Of a stretch of DNA of 64,000 bases, positions 19,274 through 28,058 are shown in pieces. The position numbers were made by a program, and so were the translations under genes. The stretch comes from Pseudomonas sp. MWU15-20650 (GTDB lineage: Bacteria > Pseudomonadota > Gammaproteobacteria > Pseudomonadales > Pseudomonadaceae). Location of the stretch: the NCBI RefSeq assembly GCF_023242475.1, contig NZ_JALJFG010000019.1:1-64000 (forward strand), given 5' to 3'. The notes under the pieces were generated by a model. It saw nothing but the letters and a program-made list of their open reading frames with translations, was not told the origin of the DNA and did no database searches. How positions within the stretch are numbered: the stretch's first letter is position 1; each line of letters starts with the position of its first letter.

Positions 19274-21538
19274 ATGAGTGACATCCTCGCAGACAGCTTA
19301 GATGGCGTAGAACGCCGGTCGCTGGCTGACTTCACCGAAAATGCCTACCTCAACTACTCCATGTACGTGATCATGGACCGTGCCTTGCCGCATATCGGCG
19401 ACGGCCTGAAGCCTGTGCAACGGCGCATCATCTACGCCATGAGTGAGTTGGGCCTGGACGCCGATTCCAAGCACAAGAAGTCGGCGCGTACCGTCGGTGA
19501 CGTGCTGGGTAAGTTCCACCCCCACGGCGACTCGGCGTGCTATGAAGCCATGGTGCTGATGGCCCAGCCGTTCAGCTACCGCTACACGCTGGTCGACGGC
19601 CAGGGCAACTGGGGTGCGCCGGATGATCCCAAGTCCTTCGCGGCCATGCGTTATACCGAGGCGCGCCTGTCGCGTTATTCGCAAGTGCTGCTCAGTGAGT
19701 TGGGCCAGGGCACCGCGAACTGGGGGCCGAACTTTGACGGTACCCTGGACGAGCCCCTGGTGTTGCCGGCACGTTTGCCGAATATCCTGCTCAATGGCAC
19801 CACTGGCATCGCGGTTGGCATGGCCACCGATGTTCCGCCCCATAACCTGCGCGAAGTCGCCACTGCCTGCGTACGCTTGCTGGATGAGCCCAAAGCCACG
19901 GTCGAGCAGCTCTGCGAGCATATCCAGGGCCCGGACTATCCGACCGAAGCGGAAATCATCACGCCGCGCGCCGACCTGCTGAAGATGTACGAAACCGGCA
20001 AGGGCTCGGTGCGCATGCGCGCCGTGTACCACGTCGAAGACGGCGACATTATTGTCACCGCACTGCCGCATCAGGTCTCGGGTGCCAAGGTACTGGAGCA
20101 GATCGCCGCGTTGATGCAGGCCAAACCGTCGAAATTGCCGCAGGTTGCCGACCTGCGTGACGAATCCGACCACGAAAACCCATGCCGTATCGTGATTATC
20201 CCGACCAATAGCCGGGTTGATCATGAAGTGCTGATGCAGCATTTATTTGCCAGCACCGACCTGGAGTCCAGTTACCGGGTTAACGTCAACATCATCGGCC
20301 TGGACGGTAAGCCGCAGTTGAAGAACCTGCGCAACTTGCTGGTGGAGTGGCTGGAGTTCCGCGTACAGACCGTGCGCCGTCGTCTGCAATTCCGTCTCGA
20401 CAAGGTCGAGCGCCGTCTGCATCTGTTGGACGGTTTGCTGATTGCTTACCTCAACCTCGACGAAGTGATCCACATCATTCGTACCGCCGAGCACCCGAAA
20501 GCGGAGTTGATCGCACGTTTCGAACTGAGCGAAATCCAGGCCGACTACATCCTCGACACCCGCTTGCGTCAGTTGGCGCGACTGGAAGAAATGAAGCTGC
20601 GTGACGAACAAGACGCGCTGCTCAAGGAGCAAGCCAAGCTGCAAGCGCTGCTGGGCAGCGAGGCCAAGCTCAAGAAGCTGGTGCGTAGCGAACTGATCAA
20701 AGATGCTGAAACCTATGGCGATGATCGCCGTTCGCCGATTGTCGAGCGTGCTGAGGCCAAGGCCCTGACCGAAACCGAGCTGCTGCCTAACGAGAAAATT
20801 ACCGTCGTTCTGTCGGAAAAGGGTTGGGTTCGTTCCGCCAAAGGGCATGATATTGATGCTACAGGTCTTTCGTACAAGGCTGGCGATGGTTTCAAGACCG
20901 CTGCGGCTGGGCGTTCCAACCAGTTTGCGGTGTTTATCGACTCCACGGGGCGTAGTTATTCGGTGCCGGCCCACACCCTGCCATCGGCACGTGGGCAGGG
21001 CGAGCCGTTGACCGGGCGCCTCACGCCGCCACCGGGGGCGAATTTCGAGTGCGTACTGCTGCCGGACGATGATTCGCTGTATGTCATTGCGTCCGACGCC
21101 GGTTATGGTTTTGTGGTCAAGGGTGAAGACCTGCAAGCCAAGAACAAGGCAGGCAAGGCGTTGTTGAGTTTGCCGAACAATGCCAAGGTAATCCTGCCGC
21201 GCACGGTGGATGATCGGGAGAGCAATTGGCTGGCCTCGGTGACCACCGAAGGGCGTTTGCTGGTGTTCAAGATCAGCGACCTGCCGCAGTTGGGCAAGGG
21301 CAAGGGCAACAAGATTATTGGTATCCCGGGTGAGCGTGTGGCCAGCCGCGAAGAGTTCGTGACCGACATCGCTGTGATCCCGGAAGGCTCTACCCTGGTG
21401 CTCCAGGCCGGCAAGCGCACATTGTCGCTGCGCCCTGACGACCTTGAACACTACAAGGGTGAGCGTGGCCGACGCGGTAACAAACTGCCGCGGGGCTTCC
21501 AGCGAGTGGATGCTTTGCTGGTGGAAACGCCCGTATAA
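19274..21538 (+). CDS. parC: DNA topoisomerase IV subunit A
   Basis: ParC is the DNA-cutting half of topoisomerase IV. The 754-residue protein has the catalytic Tyr127 in MRYTEARLS and the helix-turn-helix segment [12 protein letters not shown]. Positions where fluoroquinolone resistance arises, Ser87 and Glu91 in that segment, carry the sensitive wild-type residues. A long coiled-coil region (about 350-480) and a C-terminal beta-pinwheel follow. Length is in the usual range (E. coli 752). It starts 73 bases after the phytase-like gene. Downstream there is an imperfect hairpin (CGATCTACG/CGTAGATCG, 21554-21582) without a T-tract. Confidence 0.98.
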   Translation: MSDILADSLDGVERRSLADFTENAYLNYSMYVIMDRALPHIGDGLKPVQRRIIYAMSELGLDADSKHKKSARTVGDVLGKFHPHGDSACYEAMVLMAQPFSYRYTLVDGQGNWGAPDDPKSFAAMRYTEARLSRYSQVLLSELGQGTANWGPNFDGTLDEPLVLPARLPNILLNGTTGIAVGMATDVPPHNLREVATACVRLLDEPKATVEQLCEHIQGPDYPTEAEIITPRADLLKMYETGKGSVRMRAVYHVEDGDIIVTALPHQVSGAKVLEQIAALMQAKPSKLPQVADLRDESDHENPCRIVIIPTNSRVDHEVLMQHLFASTDLESSYRVNVNIIGLDGKPQLKNLRNLLVEWLEFRVQTVRRRLQFRLDKVERRLHLLDGLLIAYLNLDEVIHIIRTAEHPKAELIARFELSEIQADYILDTRLRQLARLEEMKLRDEQDALLKEQAKLQALLGSEAKLKKLVRSELIKDAETYGDDRRSPIVERAEAKALTETELLPNEKITVVLSEKGWVRSAKGHDIDATGLSYKAGDGFKTAAAGRSNQFAVFIDSTGRSYSVPAHTLPSARGQGEPLTGRLTPPPGANFECVLLPDDDSLYVIASDAGYGFVVKGEDLQAKNKAGKALLSLPNNAKVILPRTVDDRESNWLASVTTEGRLLVFKISDLPQLGKGKGNKIIGIPGERVASREEFVTDIAVIPEGSTLVLQAGKRTLSLRPDDLEHYKGERGRRGNKLPRGFQRVDALLVETPV

Positions 21539-21714
21539 GGCGGACTAGAGAGCTCGATCTACGATTTAACGCGTAGATCGACGCTTTGGCGCTGGAGTCA
21601 TGGCGCATATTCACGGATGATATGGCCTTTCCAGCGCCGGCGTGGCCGAGCGTGTTTAGGTTATTTTTAGTATTACATTGTGGTTCGCCTTGTGGCAGCC
21701 ACCTGGATGGGATG

Positions 21715-22422
21715 ATGACTGCTCCACGCCTTCCTCTATTTTTGATGCTCGCTGGCCTTTTGGGGTTGGCGGGTTGCAGCACGCACCAACCGGTGTCGCT
21801 GTACCAGCTGGACAGCGGAAGTCCAGCGCAGCCAGCACAAACAGCTGGCATGGCAGTATTGCTGGGTCCGGTAATCGTTGCTGATTACCTGCAACGCGAA
21901 ACCCTGCTGCAACGTCAGAGCGACGGCAGCCTCCAAGGTTCCACTGATGGTCGTTGGGCGGGCAGCTTGTCGTCCGATATCAACCAACTGATGCTGCGCC
22001 AGGTGGCTGGCCAGTTGGACAGCCAGCGTGTGGTCCTGGCGCCAGGCCCCTCCGGGTTTACCCCGGATGTGCAGGTGCTGCTGACCATCACACGGCTTGA
22101 CTCGGGTGTCTCGCAGCCGGCAATCCTTGATGCGCAGTGGCGCTTGCTCGACCGTCGAGGGCAAGTGCGAGACAACCGTATCGTGCACCTGCAGGAAGAG
22201 CATGCCGGCACCACCGCGTCCCAGGTCCAGGCCCAGGGCGTATTGCTGCAGCATCTGGCGCAACAGTTGTCCGTGGCGCTCAAGCCATTGGCTAACCAGC
22301 CGCCGGTCGCTGAAGCGCCACGAAAGCAGGCCCCGGCACCGACCAAGCCGGCCGCCCCGCAAAAGCCTAAGATGCCGATGGCTACGCCGATTCGTACCGA
22401 TATGGAAGTGTTCCGGTTCTGA
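21715..22422 (+). CDS. PqiC-type (DUF330/YmbA) lipoprotein
   Basis: A 235-residue lipoprotein with lipobox LAGC (Cys near residue 22) and a PqiC/YmbA domain: VSLYQLDSG near the N-terminus, GMAVLLGPVIVADYLQRETLLQR, and SSDINQLMLRQVAGQLDSQRVV. In E. coli PqiC is the outer-membrane partner of the PqiA/PqiB lipid-transport bridge. Here no pqiA, pqiB or MlaD-type gene lies next to it, so it would have to work with distant partners or alone. The C-terminal 40 residues are Pro/Lys/Ala rich. Two adjacent ATGs (21712 and 21715) are possible starts; GGATGG lies just upstream. An excellent terminator follows. Confidence 0.83.
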   Translation: MTAPRLPLFLMLAGLLGLAGCSTHQPVSLYQLDSGSPAQPAQTAGMAVLLGPVIVADYLQRETLLQRQSDGSLQGSTDGRWAGSLSSDINQLMLRQVAGQLDSQRVVLAPGPSGFTPDVQVLLTITRLDSGVSQPAILDAQWRLLDRRGQVRDNRIVHLQEEHAGTTASQVQAQGVLLQHLAQQLSVALKPLANQPPVAEAPRKQAPAPTKPAAPQKPKMPMATPIRTDMEVFRF

Positions 22423-22440
22423 CCTCAATGGTGCACAAAC

Positions 22441-22474
22441 AAAAGGCCCGCTGACTCAGCGGGCCTTTTTGTTT
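22441..22474 (+). terminator. intrinsic terminator of the PqiC-like gene
   Basis: AAAAGGCCCGCTGA / TCAGCGGGCCTTTTT forms a long perfect stem followed by a T-run, 18 bases after the stop codon. The A-run on the other side also allows termination on the opposite strand. Confidence 0.93.
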
Positions 22475-22489
22475 ATGCGCGATACAAAA

Positions 22490-22579
22490 GTGGGAGGGGG
22501 CTTGCTCTCGATAGCGATGGACCAGTCACTGCATACGCCGACTGATACCCTGCCATCGGGGCAAGCCCCCTCCCACATT
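22490..22579. repeat. REP doublet (REPIN)
   Basis: Inverted REP cores GTGGGAGGGGGCTTGCTCTC (from 22490) and GGGGCAAGCCCCCTCCCACA (ending 22577), about 43 bases apart, between the convergent PqiC-like gene and the reverse-strand membrane protein gene. Confidence 0.92.
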
Positions 22580-22595
22580 AATGCCTCATTGGGCT

Positions 22596-24125
22596 TCAGG
22601 GTTTGCGGGTCTCATGCATCCGCGCCAACTGTCGCTCCAGCATCGACGGATAAGGCTCCATCAACCGTTCCACGCAACTGGCGCCTTCAGGGCTGGCAAT
22701 CGGGCGGATGCGTGCGCGTTGGCGGATCAGCGAGTCTTCACTGATCTTGCGCTCCACCAGCAGCAAGTTGCGGCTGTGTTGGGACAAGGCCAGGGCATCC
22801 TGGGCGATCTCGGTCAGCAGCAAGTCAATCTGGCTAATGCCAAACAGGTCATCACCGACCGTTAAGCCCAGCTGCAGTTGCAGGGTAATACCGCTGTCGG
22901 CCACTTCAATCTGCAAGGCGTGGCCCAGTGCGCGCAGCAACTCGCCACAGCAGATGGCGTTGGTCAGGTAGTCTTCGCCGCTGTCTTCGCTGTGGAACAG
23001 CATCAGCGTGCTGCCATCGTTCAGGGTATGCAGTTCGCTCTGGTAGAGCGAGGCAGCCTGGTCGAGGCAGTCGCGGTAGCGTTCAAGCAATTCGGTCAGG
23101 CGGGCGCGGGGCAGGCGGCGCAGTTGGTCCTGAGCACCCAGTTGTACGGCGAGTACGGCGCTGTGCTGGGGTTCGGTGCTCTTCACGGGAGCCGGCGTCG
23201 GCGCAGCGGCGGGAGCGGTAGCCGAGGTGTCGCGCAGGTCGGCGAACGGGTCTTCGTCGTCCAGTTCGTCTTCTTCGGCCTTGACCACATGGCGCGGTGT
23301 CGCCTTCAAACCCACCACCGGGGTGCTCTCATCGAAACCTGGGTCGCGCAGATCGCGCACTTCAAATTCAGGCTCGTCGTTATAGTCGGTGTCGTCGTAC
23401 TCGGGCTCCGGTTTCGCCTCGGGCACGGTAGGCTCCGGGGCGAAGCTGGCGTGGAGCTGGCGCGCGAGGTCGCCGATTTCGTCCTGGCGATCGGTGGCCG
23501 GGGTGTTTTCGTCGATGTCCCGCAGCCAGATGCGCAATTGCATCAGCGGCGTGGAGATATGCCGCCCCAGGCGCAGGCTCAATGCCAAGGCCAGGGCCAG
23601 CAGGATCGCACTCAAGATACCCATGCTTTGCAGGCTGATGGTCATCGGCTGCTGGAACTGCTGCATATCGAGGCTGATACGCAGTTGGCCGGCCTTTACA
23701 TCCTGAAAGGTAATGTTGCTCTGATACAGGCCCTCGGCCTCACCCAGCAGGCCGTTCTTCGGGCGTTGCCCGGCTTCGGCCATGATCCGGTTGTCCACGC
23801 TATAAATGGCGGCGTGGGCGACCAGCGGGTTCTTGGTCAGGTTGTTGAGCAGCACGTTAAGGCTGAGGATGTCGTTGGACACCAGCAACTCAGTCGCCGA
23901 GGTGGCGGTCTGGGTCGTCAGGCTCGCACCCAGGGCGTCGGCCTGCTCATGCATGGCCTGCTTGAACTGCAAACCCATCACGCAGGCGTAGATCACCAAG
24001 GCCAGGGCGACCAGGATCACGTTATGGCTGGCGATGCGTAATGCGATCGGTACACGGCGGTGGCGCAGTGCCCGGAAGATCAGCAGGAAGAAGTTATCGG
24101 TTTTTACTGGCGTGGGCCGGTTCAC
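22596..24125 (-). CDS. AhpA/YtjB-type membrane protein with degenerate class III cyclase-like domain
   Basis: A 509-residue inner-membrane protein divergent from serB. In order: TM1 (about 30-50, HNVILVALALVIYACVMGLQ), a periplasmic domain resembling AhpA/YtjB (SATELLVSNDILSLNVLLNNL), TM2 (SMGILSAILLALALALSLRLG), a short HAMP-like segment (HISTPLMQLRIWLRDID), an acidic low-complexity linker (about 250-320) and a C-terminal domain of about 180 residues. That last domain has the layout of a class III nucleotide cyclase (AVLAVQLG strand, LNDGSTLMLF, LQLQLGLTVGDDL, LTEIAQDALALSQ), but the first metal Asp and the transition-state Asn/Arg are not seen, so it is probably inactive. I chose the GTG at 24125, since the protein then begins VNRPTPVKTDNFF; an upstream ATG (24188) overlaps the serB promoter zone. 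Function is unknown. Confidence 0.75.
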   Translation of the reverse strand: MNRPTPVKTDNFFLLIFRALRHRRVPIALRIASHNVILVALALVIYACVMGLQFKQAMHEQADALGASLTTQTATSATELLVSNDILSLNVLLNNLTKNPLVAHAAIYSVDNRIMAEAGQRPKNGLLGEAEGLYQSNITFQDVKAGQLRISLDMQQFQQPMTISLQSMGILSAILLALALALSLRLGRHISTPLMQLRIWLRDIDENTPATDRQDEIGDLARQLHASFAPEPTVPEAKPEPEYDDTDYNDEPEFEVRDLRDPGFDESTPVVGLKATPRHVVKAEEDELDDEDPFADLRDTSATAPAAAPTPAPVKSTEPQHSAVLAVQLGAQDQLRRLPRARLTELLERYRDCLDQAASLYQSELHTLNDGSTLMLFHSEDSGEDYLTNAICCGELLRALGHALQIEVADSGITLQLQLGLTVGDDLFGISQIDLLLTEIAQDALALSQHSRNLLLVERKISEDSLIRQRARIRPIASPEGASCVERLMEPYPSMLERQLARMHETRKP

Positions 24126-24258
24126 TTGCGCTCGGCTCTTGGTCCGTGAAGTTGACGCGCAGTATAGCGACAGGCCCATGACCGGCAAAGCGTTGGCTGT
24201 GCCCGATGGTCACTGAAAGTGGGTAGAATGCGGTTTTTTTCCAGCCTGGGGGTGCGCT

Positions 24259-25473
24259 TTGCGCGAAATTGTCCTGATTAACATCACCGGTGTTGACCGC
24301 CCGGGTCTCACCGCAGCCATTACCGGTGTGCTGGCCCAGGGTGGTGTGAACATTCTCGACATCGGCCAGGCGGTGATCCACGACACCCTGTCGTTCGGGA
24401 TACTGGTGGAGATCCCGAGCACTGAACAGGCGTCCTCGGTGCTCAAGGACATCCTGTTTACGGCGTACAAGCTGGATCAGCAGGTGCGTTTTACCCCGGT
24501 GTCCGAAGAGGATTACCAGCATTGGGTGGATGGCCAGGGCAAGAAACGCCATATCGTGACGTTGCTTACCCGCAAGGTCACTGCCGAACAATTGCAGCGT
24601 GTCAGTTCCATCACCGCGAAATACGGATTGAACATCGACCATATCGACCGTCTGTCGGGTCGCATGCCATTGGACACGCCGGCCGACAAGGGCAAGGGCT
24701 GCATCGAGTTCTCCGTGCGCGGTGAACCCGCTGATTCGCAAGCGCTACGCGCCGAATTCCTGAGCGTGGCCCAGGAACTGAATGTCGATATTGCCTTCCA
24801 GGAAGATTCGCTGTTCCGTCGTAACCGTCGCCTGGCGGTGTTCGACATGGACTCCACGCTGATCGAGGCCGAAGTCATCGACGAGTTGGCCAAAGCGGCC
24901 GGCGTGGGTGAGCAGGTCAGCGAGATTACCGAGCGCGCGATGGCCGGTGAACTGGATTTTCGTGCCAGCTTCAAGGAGCGCCTGGCGTTGCTCAAGGGCT
25001 TGGACGTGAGCGTGCTGGACTCAATCGGTGCGTCATTACGGCTGACCGAAGGCGCCGAAACCCTGTTCGCCGAACTCAAGCGCCTGGGCTACAAGACGGC
25101 CATCCTCTCTGGCGGCTTCACCTATTTTGCCAAGCAACTGCAGGCCAAGCTGGGCATCGACTACGTCTTTGCCAACGAGCTGGAAGTGGTGGAGGGCAAG
25201 GTGACCGGCGTGGCGGTGGAGCCGATTGTCGATGCTCAACGCAAGGCAGACCTGCTCAAAGAATTGGCGCATAAGGAAGGCTTGCGTCTGGAGCAGACCA
25301 TTGCGGTCGGCGACGGCGCCAATGACTTACCGATGCTGGCGATTGCCGGGTTGGGTGTGGCGTTCCGCGCCAAGCCGTTGGTCAAGCAGTCGGCCAAGCA
25401 GGCGATTTCGACCTTGGGCTTGGATGGTGTGTTGTATCTGCTGGGCTTGCGTGACCGCGACGGTCAGCTGTAA
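24259..25473 (+). CDS. serB: phosphoserine phosphatase
   Basis: SerB removes phosphate from phosphoserine, the last step of serine synthesis. The 404-residue protein is the long pseudomonad/mycobacterial form with two N-terminal ACT domains (EIVLINITGVDRPGLTAAI, then RHIVTLLTRKVTAEQLQRV), which sense amino acids, and a C-terminal HAD domain: motif I VFDMDSTLIEAE, motif II ILSGGFTYF, motif III Lys and motif IV VGDGANDLPML. The start is TTG at 24259 with GGGGGTG upstream; no ATG fits. The last 24 codons and stop are copied three more times downstream in a tandem array; the copies are not translated as part of SerB. Confidence 0.97.
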   Translation: MREIVLINITGVDRPGLTAAITGVLAQGGVNILDIGQAVIHDTLSFGILVEIPSTEQASSVLKDILFTAYKLDQQVRFTPVSEEDYQHWVDGQGKKRHIVTLLTRKVTAEQLQRVSSITAKYGLNIDHIDRLSGRMPLDTPADKGKGCIEFSVRGEPADSQALRAEFLSVAQELNVDIAFQEDSLFRRNRRLAVFDMDSTLIEAEVIDELAKAAGVGEQVSEITERAMAGELDFRASFKERLALLKGLDVSVLDSIGASLRLTEGAETLFAELKRLGYKTAILSGGFTYFAKQLQAKLGIDYVFANELEVVEGKVTGVAVEPIVDAQRKADLLKELAHKEGLRLEQTIAVGDGANDLPMLAIAGLGVAFRAKPLVKQSAKQAISTLGLDGVLYLLGLRDRDGQL

Positions 25474-26323
25474 TCCGTTCCAGCTGTAGGCACATAGCCA
25501 AAAAAGTGGGAGGGGGCTTGTTCCCGATGGCGGGGTCTCAATCAATACATTAATGACCGAACCACCGCCATCGGGAGCAAGCCCCCTCCCACATTGGTTT
25601 TTCCACATTGTTTGAATCAGGCTTTAGGGGTGGCGATTTCGACCTTGGGCTTGGAGGGTGTGTTGTATCTGCTGGGCTTGCGTGACCGCGACGGTCAGCT
25701 GTAATCCGTTCCAGCTGTAGGCACATAGCCAAAAAAGTGAGAGGGGGCTTGCTCCCGATGGCGGGGTCTCAGTCAATACATTAATGACCGAACCACCGCT
25801 ATCGGGAGCAAGCCCCCTCCCACATTGGTTTTTTCACATTGTTTGAATCAGGCTTTAGGGGTGGCGATTTCGACCTTGGGCTTGGAGGGTGTGTTGTATC
25901 TGCTGGGCTTGCGCGACCGCGACGGTCAGCTGTAATCCGTTCCAGCTGTAGGCACATAGCCAAAAAAGTGGGAGGGGGCTTGTTCCCGATGGCGGGGTCT
26001 CAGTCAATACATTAATGACCGAACCACCGCTATCGGGAGCAAGCCCCCTCCCACATTGGTTTTTTACATTGTTTGAATCAGGCTTTAGGGGTGGCGATTT
26101 CGACCTTGGGCTTGGAGGGTGTGTTGTATCTGCTGGGCTTGCGTGACCGCGACGGTCAGCTGTAATCCGTTCCAGCTGTAGGCACATAGCCAAAAAAGTG
26201 GGAGGGGGCTTGCTCCCGATGGCGGGGTCTCAGTCAATGCATTAATGACCGAACCACCGCTATCGGGAGCAAGCCCCCTCCCACATTGGTTTTTCCACAT
26301 TGTTTGAATCAGGCTTTAGGGGT
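25401..26323. repeat. tandem array of four ~231-bp units at the serB/psd junction
   Basis: Four head-to-tail units begin at 25401, 25632, 25863 and 26093 and are 231, 231, 230 and 231 bases long. Each runs from GGCGAT in the 3' end of serB, through the serB stop and a REP doublet, to the last codons of the convergent psd gene. The boundary GGCGAT is shared by serB (25401) and psd (26324), so the array probably began by unequal exchange at this 6-base microhomology. Units differ at only a few positions. Units 2-4 share GAG in place of GAT in the serB tail (Glu for Asp) and two more changes, so unit 2 seems to have been amplified after diverging from unit 1. The whole 25474-26308 gap consists of this array and holds no gene. 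Confidence 0.96.
25507..25595. repeat. REP doublet in array unit 1 (copied in units 2-4)
   Basis: GTGGGAGGGGGCTTGTTCCC and the inverted GGGAGCAAGCCCCCTCCCAC, about 46 bases apart. The same doublet recurs near 25738-25826, 25968-26056 and 26199-26287, so this short region holds eight REP cores. Confidence 0.95.
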
Positions 26324-27169
26324 GGCGATACCTTGGCCCATTTGCACCGGTGTACCTGCCACCAATTCTTCTGCCCACTTCACTTGGTCTGGCCCGAACA
26401 GCACAATGGCGGTCGAGCCCAGCTTGAAGCGACCCAGCTCAGCACCTTTCTCCAAGTGAATCGGCGCGCGCGCCGCTTCGTCGTAACGGAAGGTTTTCAG
26501 CTCGCGTTTCGGGGGTGTCACCAAGCCTGCCCACACGGTTTCAATCGACGCCACGATCATCGCGCCCACCAATACCACAGCCATCGGGCCGCGTTCGGTG
26601 TCGAACAGGCAGACAACGCGTTCGTTACGAGCAAACAGCTCCGGCACATTTTCGGCCGTGGTCTGGTTGACCGAAAAAATCCGGCCTGGCACATACACCA
26701 TCTCGCGCAGCGTACCGGCCAACGGCATGTGCACGCGGTGGTAGTCCTTCGGTGACAGGTAAATCGTGGCGAAATCACCGCCCATGAACGGCGCAGCCAT
26801 GGCCGCGTCGCCACCCAGCAACTCCAGCACGCTGAAGCTATGACCCTTGGCCTGGAATATACGGCCATGCTCGATCGGGCCAAGCTGGCTGACAGCACCA
26901 TCGGCTGGGCTCAGCACCGCACCTGGGGTTTGATCCAGCGGGCGCGCACCGTCTTTCAAGGCGCGGGTGAAGAAGGCGTTGAAGTGCTCGTAAGCGGTCA
27001 CGTCTTCAACCAGGGCCTGGGACATGTCCACTTGGTAGCGCTTGGCGAACCAGGTGGTGAAGGCGTTTTTGAACCAGCGCACGCGGCATTCGGCAATGCA
27101 GCCGGCCAGGCGCGACAGCAAGTGGTGCGGCAGTAAGTACTGGCTGAGGATAAACAACTGCTTTTTCAT
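26309..27169 (-). CDS. psd: phosphatidylserine decarboxylase proenzyme
   Basis: Psd makes phosphatidylethanolamine, the main membrane phospholipid, from phosphatidylserine at the inner membrane. The 286-residue proenzyme cuts itself at the LGST motif (residues 250-253), and Ser252 becomes the pyruvoyl group. The other catalytic residues can be seen: Asp90 in SPADGAVS and His144/His147 in YHRVHMPL. The N-terminus has an amphipathic membrane-binding stretch. It is transcribed towards serB, and its last five codons plus stop form one end of the tandem repeat unit, yet the functional copy is intact. rhdA lies 16 bases upstream, so the two are probably co-transcribed. Confidence 0.97.
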   Translation of the reverse strand: MKKQLFILSQYLLPHHLLSRLAGCIAECRVRWFKNAFTTWFAKRYQVDMSQALVEDVTAYEHFNAFFTRALKDGARPLDQTPGAVLSPADGAVSQLGPIEHGRIFQAKGHSFSVLELLGGDAAMAAPFMGGDFATIYLSPKDYHRVHMPLAGTLREMVYVPGRIFSVNQTTAENVPELFARNERVVCLFDTERGPMAVVLVGAMIVASIETVWAGLVTPPKRELKTFRYDEAARAPIHLEKGAELGRFKLGSTAIVLFGPDQVKWAEELVAGTPVQMGQGIATPKA

Positions 27170-27185
27170 TAAGTGTCCTTAAACC

Positions 27186-28001
27186 TTAAATCTCAACGGG
27201 GGTGTCGGGGTGGTTGCCCCATTCGCCCCAGGAACCGGCATAACCTTTGACTCGCGGATAACCGAGCGCCTTGGCCACCAGGTAGGTGAAGCCAGAGCGG
27301 TGGTGAGTCTGGCAGTGGGTGATGATTTCTTTGTCGCGGGTCAAACCGAGGTCTTCGAGGATTTTCGGCATGTCACGGCGGATGCGCAGGTTGCGCGCCT
27401 TGTCCATGCCGGCGGTCCATTCGAAATTCACCGCGCCGGGGATGTGGCCACCCTTGGCTGCGAGCACTTTTTCACCGGAGTACTCCAGTGGGCCGCGTGC
27501 ATCCCAGATACCCAGGTCGGCAGCGCCCAGGCGGCTTTGCAGGTATTCGCGGGTGGCGGTAGGGCCGTCGTGCAAAGTCAGGCTGACCGGGCCGCCGACG
27601 GCCGCGGGCACCACGGTAGAAACCGGGTGCTGGCCATCCAGCCACGCCAACAGGCCACCATCGAGATAGTGATATTTCGAGTGGCCGATCACGTCGAGCA
27701 GCCAGATAAAACGCCCGGCCCAGCCGCCGCCTTCGTCGTCGTAGACCACGTAGGTGGCGTCAGGGGTGTGGCCCAGTTCGCCGAAGAGCTTCTCGAGGTC
27801 GGCCTTGTGGGGCAGCAGGCCGGGTGCGGGCGGCAGGCCCAGTTGGGTGCGCTTGGGGTCAACGAAATGCGCGCCGGGGATATGCCCTTCGGCGTAGCGG
27901 GCGACACTGGTGAGGTCCACCAGAATCAGGTGTTCGGCATCAAGGCGACCAAGCAGGTCGCTGGATTCGATCACCAGCGGCAAGCCAGAGAAGTCAGGCA
28001 T
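27186..28001 (-). CDS. rhdA: thiosulfate sulfurtransferase (rhodanese) RhdA
   Basis: A 271-residue two-domain rhodanese that moves a sulfane sulfur from thiosulfate to cyanide or other acceptors. Both Rhodanese domains are present: the N-terminal one (about 8-125) has no active Cys, and the C-terminal one (about 150-265) has Cys230 in the loop CQTHHRS. That loop and the length are the same as in Azotobacter vinelandii RhdA, as I recall, which is why I use the symbol. I chose the ATG at 28001, preceded by AGGAG. It lies 16 bases before psd in a reverse-strand operon and 57 bases after the HDOD gene. In cyanide-making pseudomonads it could help detoxification, but no hcn genes are in view. Confidence 0.93.
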   Translation of the reverse strand: MPDFSGLPLVIESSDLLGRLDAEHLILVDLTSVARYAEGHIPGAHFVDPKRTQLGLPPAPGLLPHKADLEKLFGELGHTPDATYVVYDDEGGGWAGRFIWLLDVIGHSKYHYLDGGLLAWLDGQHPVSTVVPAAVGGPVSLTLHDGPTATREYLQSRLGAADLGIWDARGPLEYSGEKVLAAKGGHIPGAVNFEWTAGMDKARNLRIRRDMPKILEDLGLTRDKEIITHCQTHHRSGFTYLVAKALGYPRVKGYAGSWGEWGNHPDTPVEI

Positions 28002-28058
28002 GTGAGGTCTCCTGGGCACAAATGTTGGCGATAAAAGAGGGCGATTGTAGCGCAAGCG

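Noticed and set aside
25855..26300. Small reverse-strand open frames within the tandem array
   Set aside because: They recur only because the unit is repeated and read through REP sequences; no RBS or protein family.
25401..26323. CRISPR-like array between serB and psd
   Set aside because: The units are 231 bases long, contiguous and almost identical, with no unique spacers and no cas genes.
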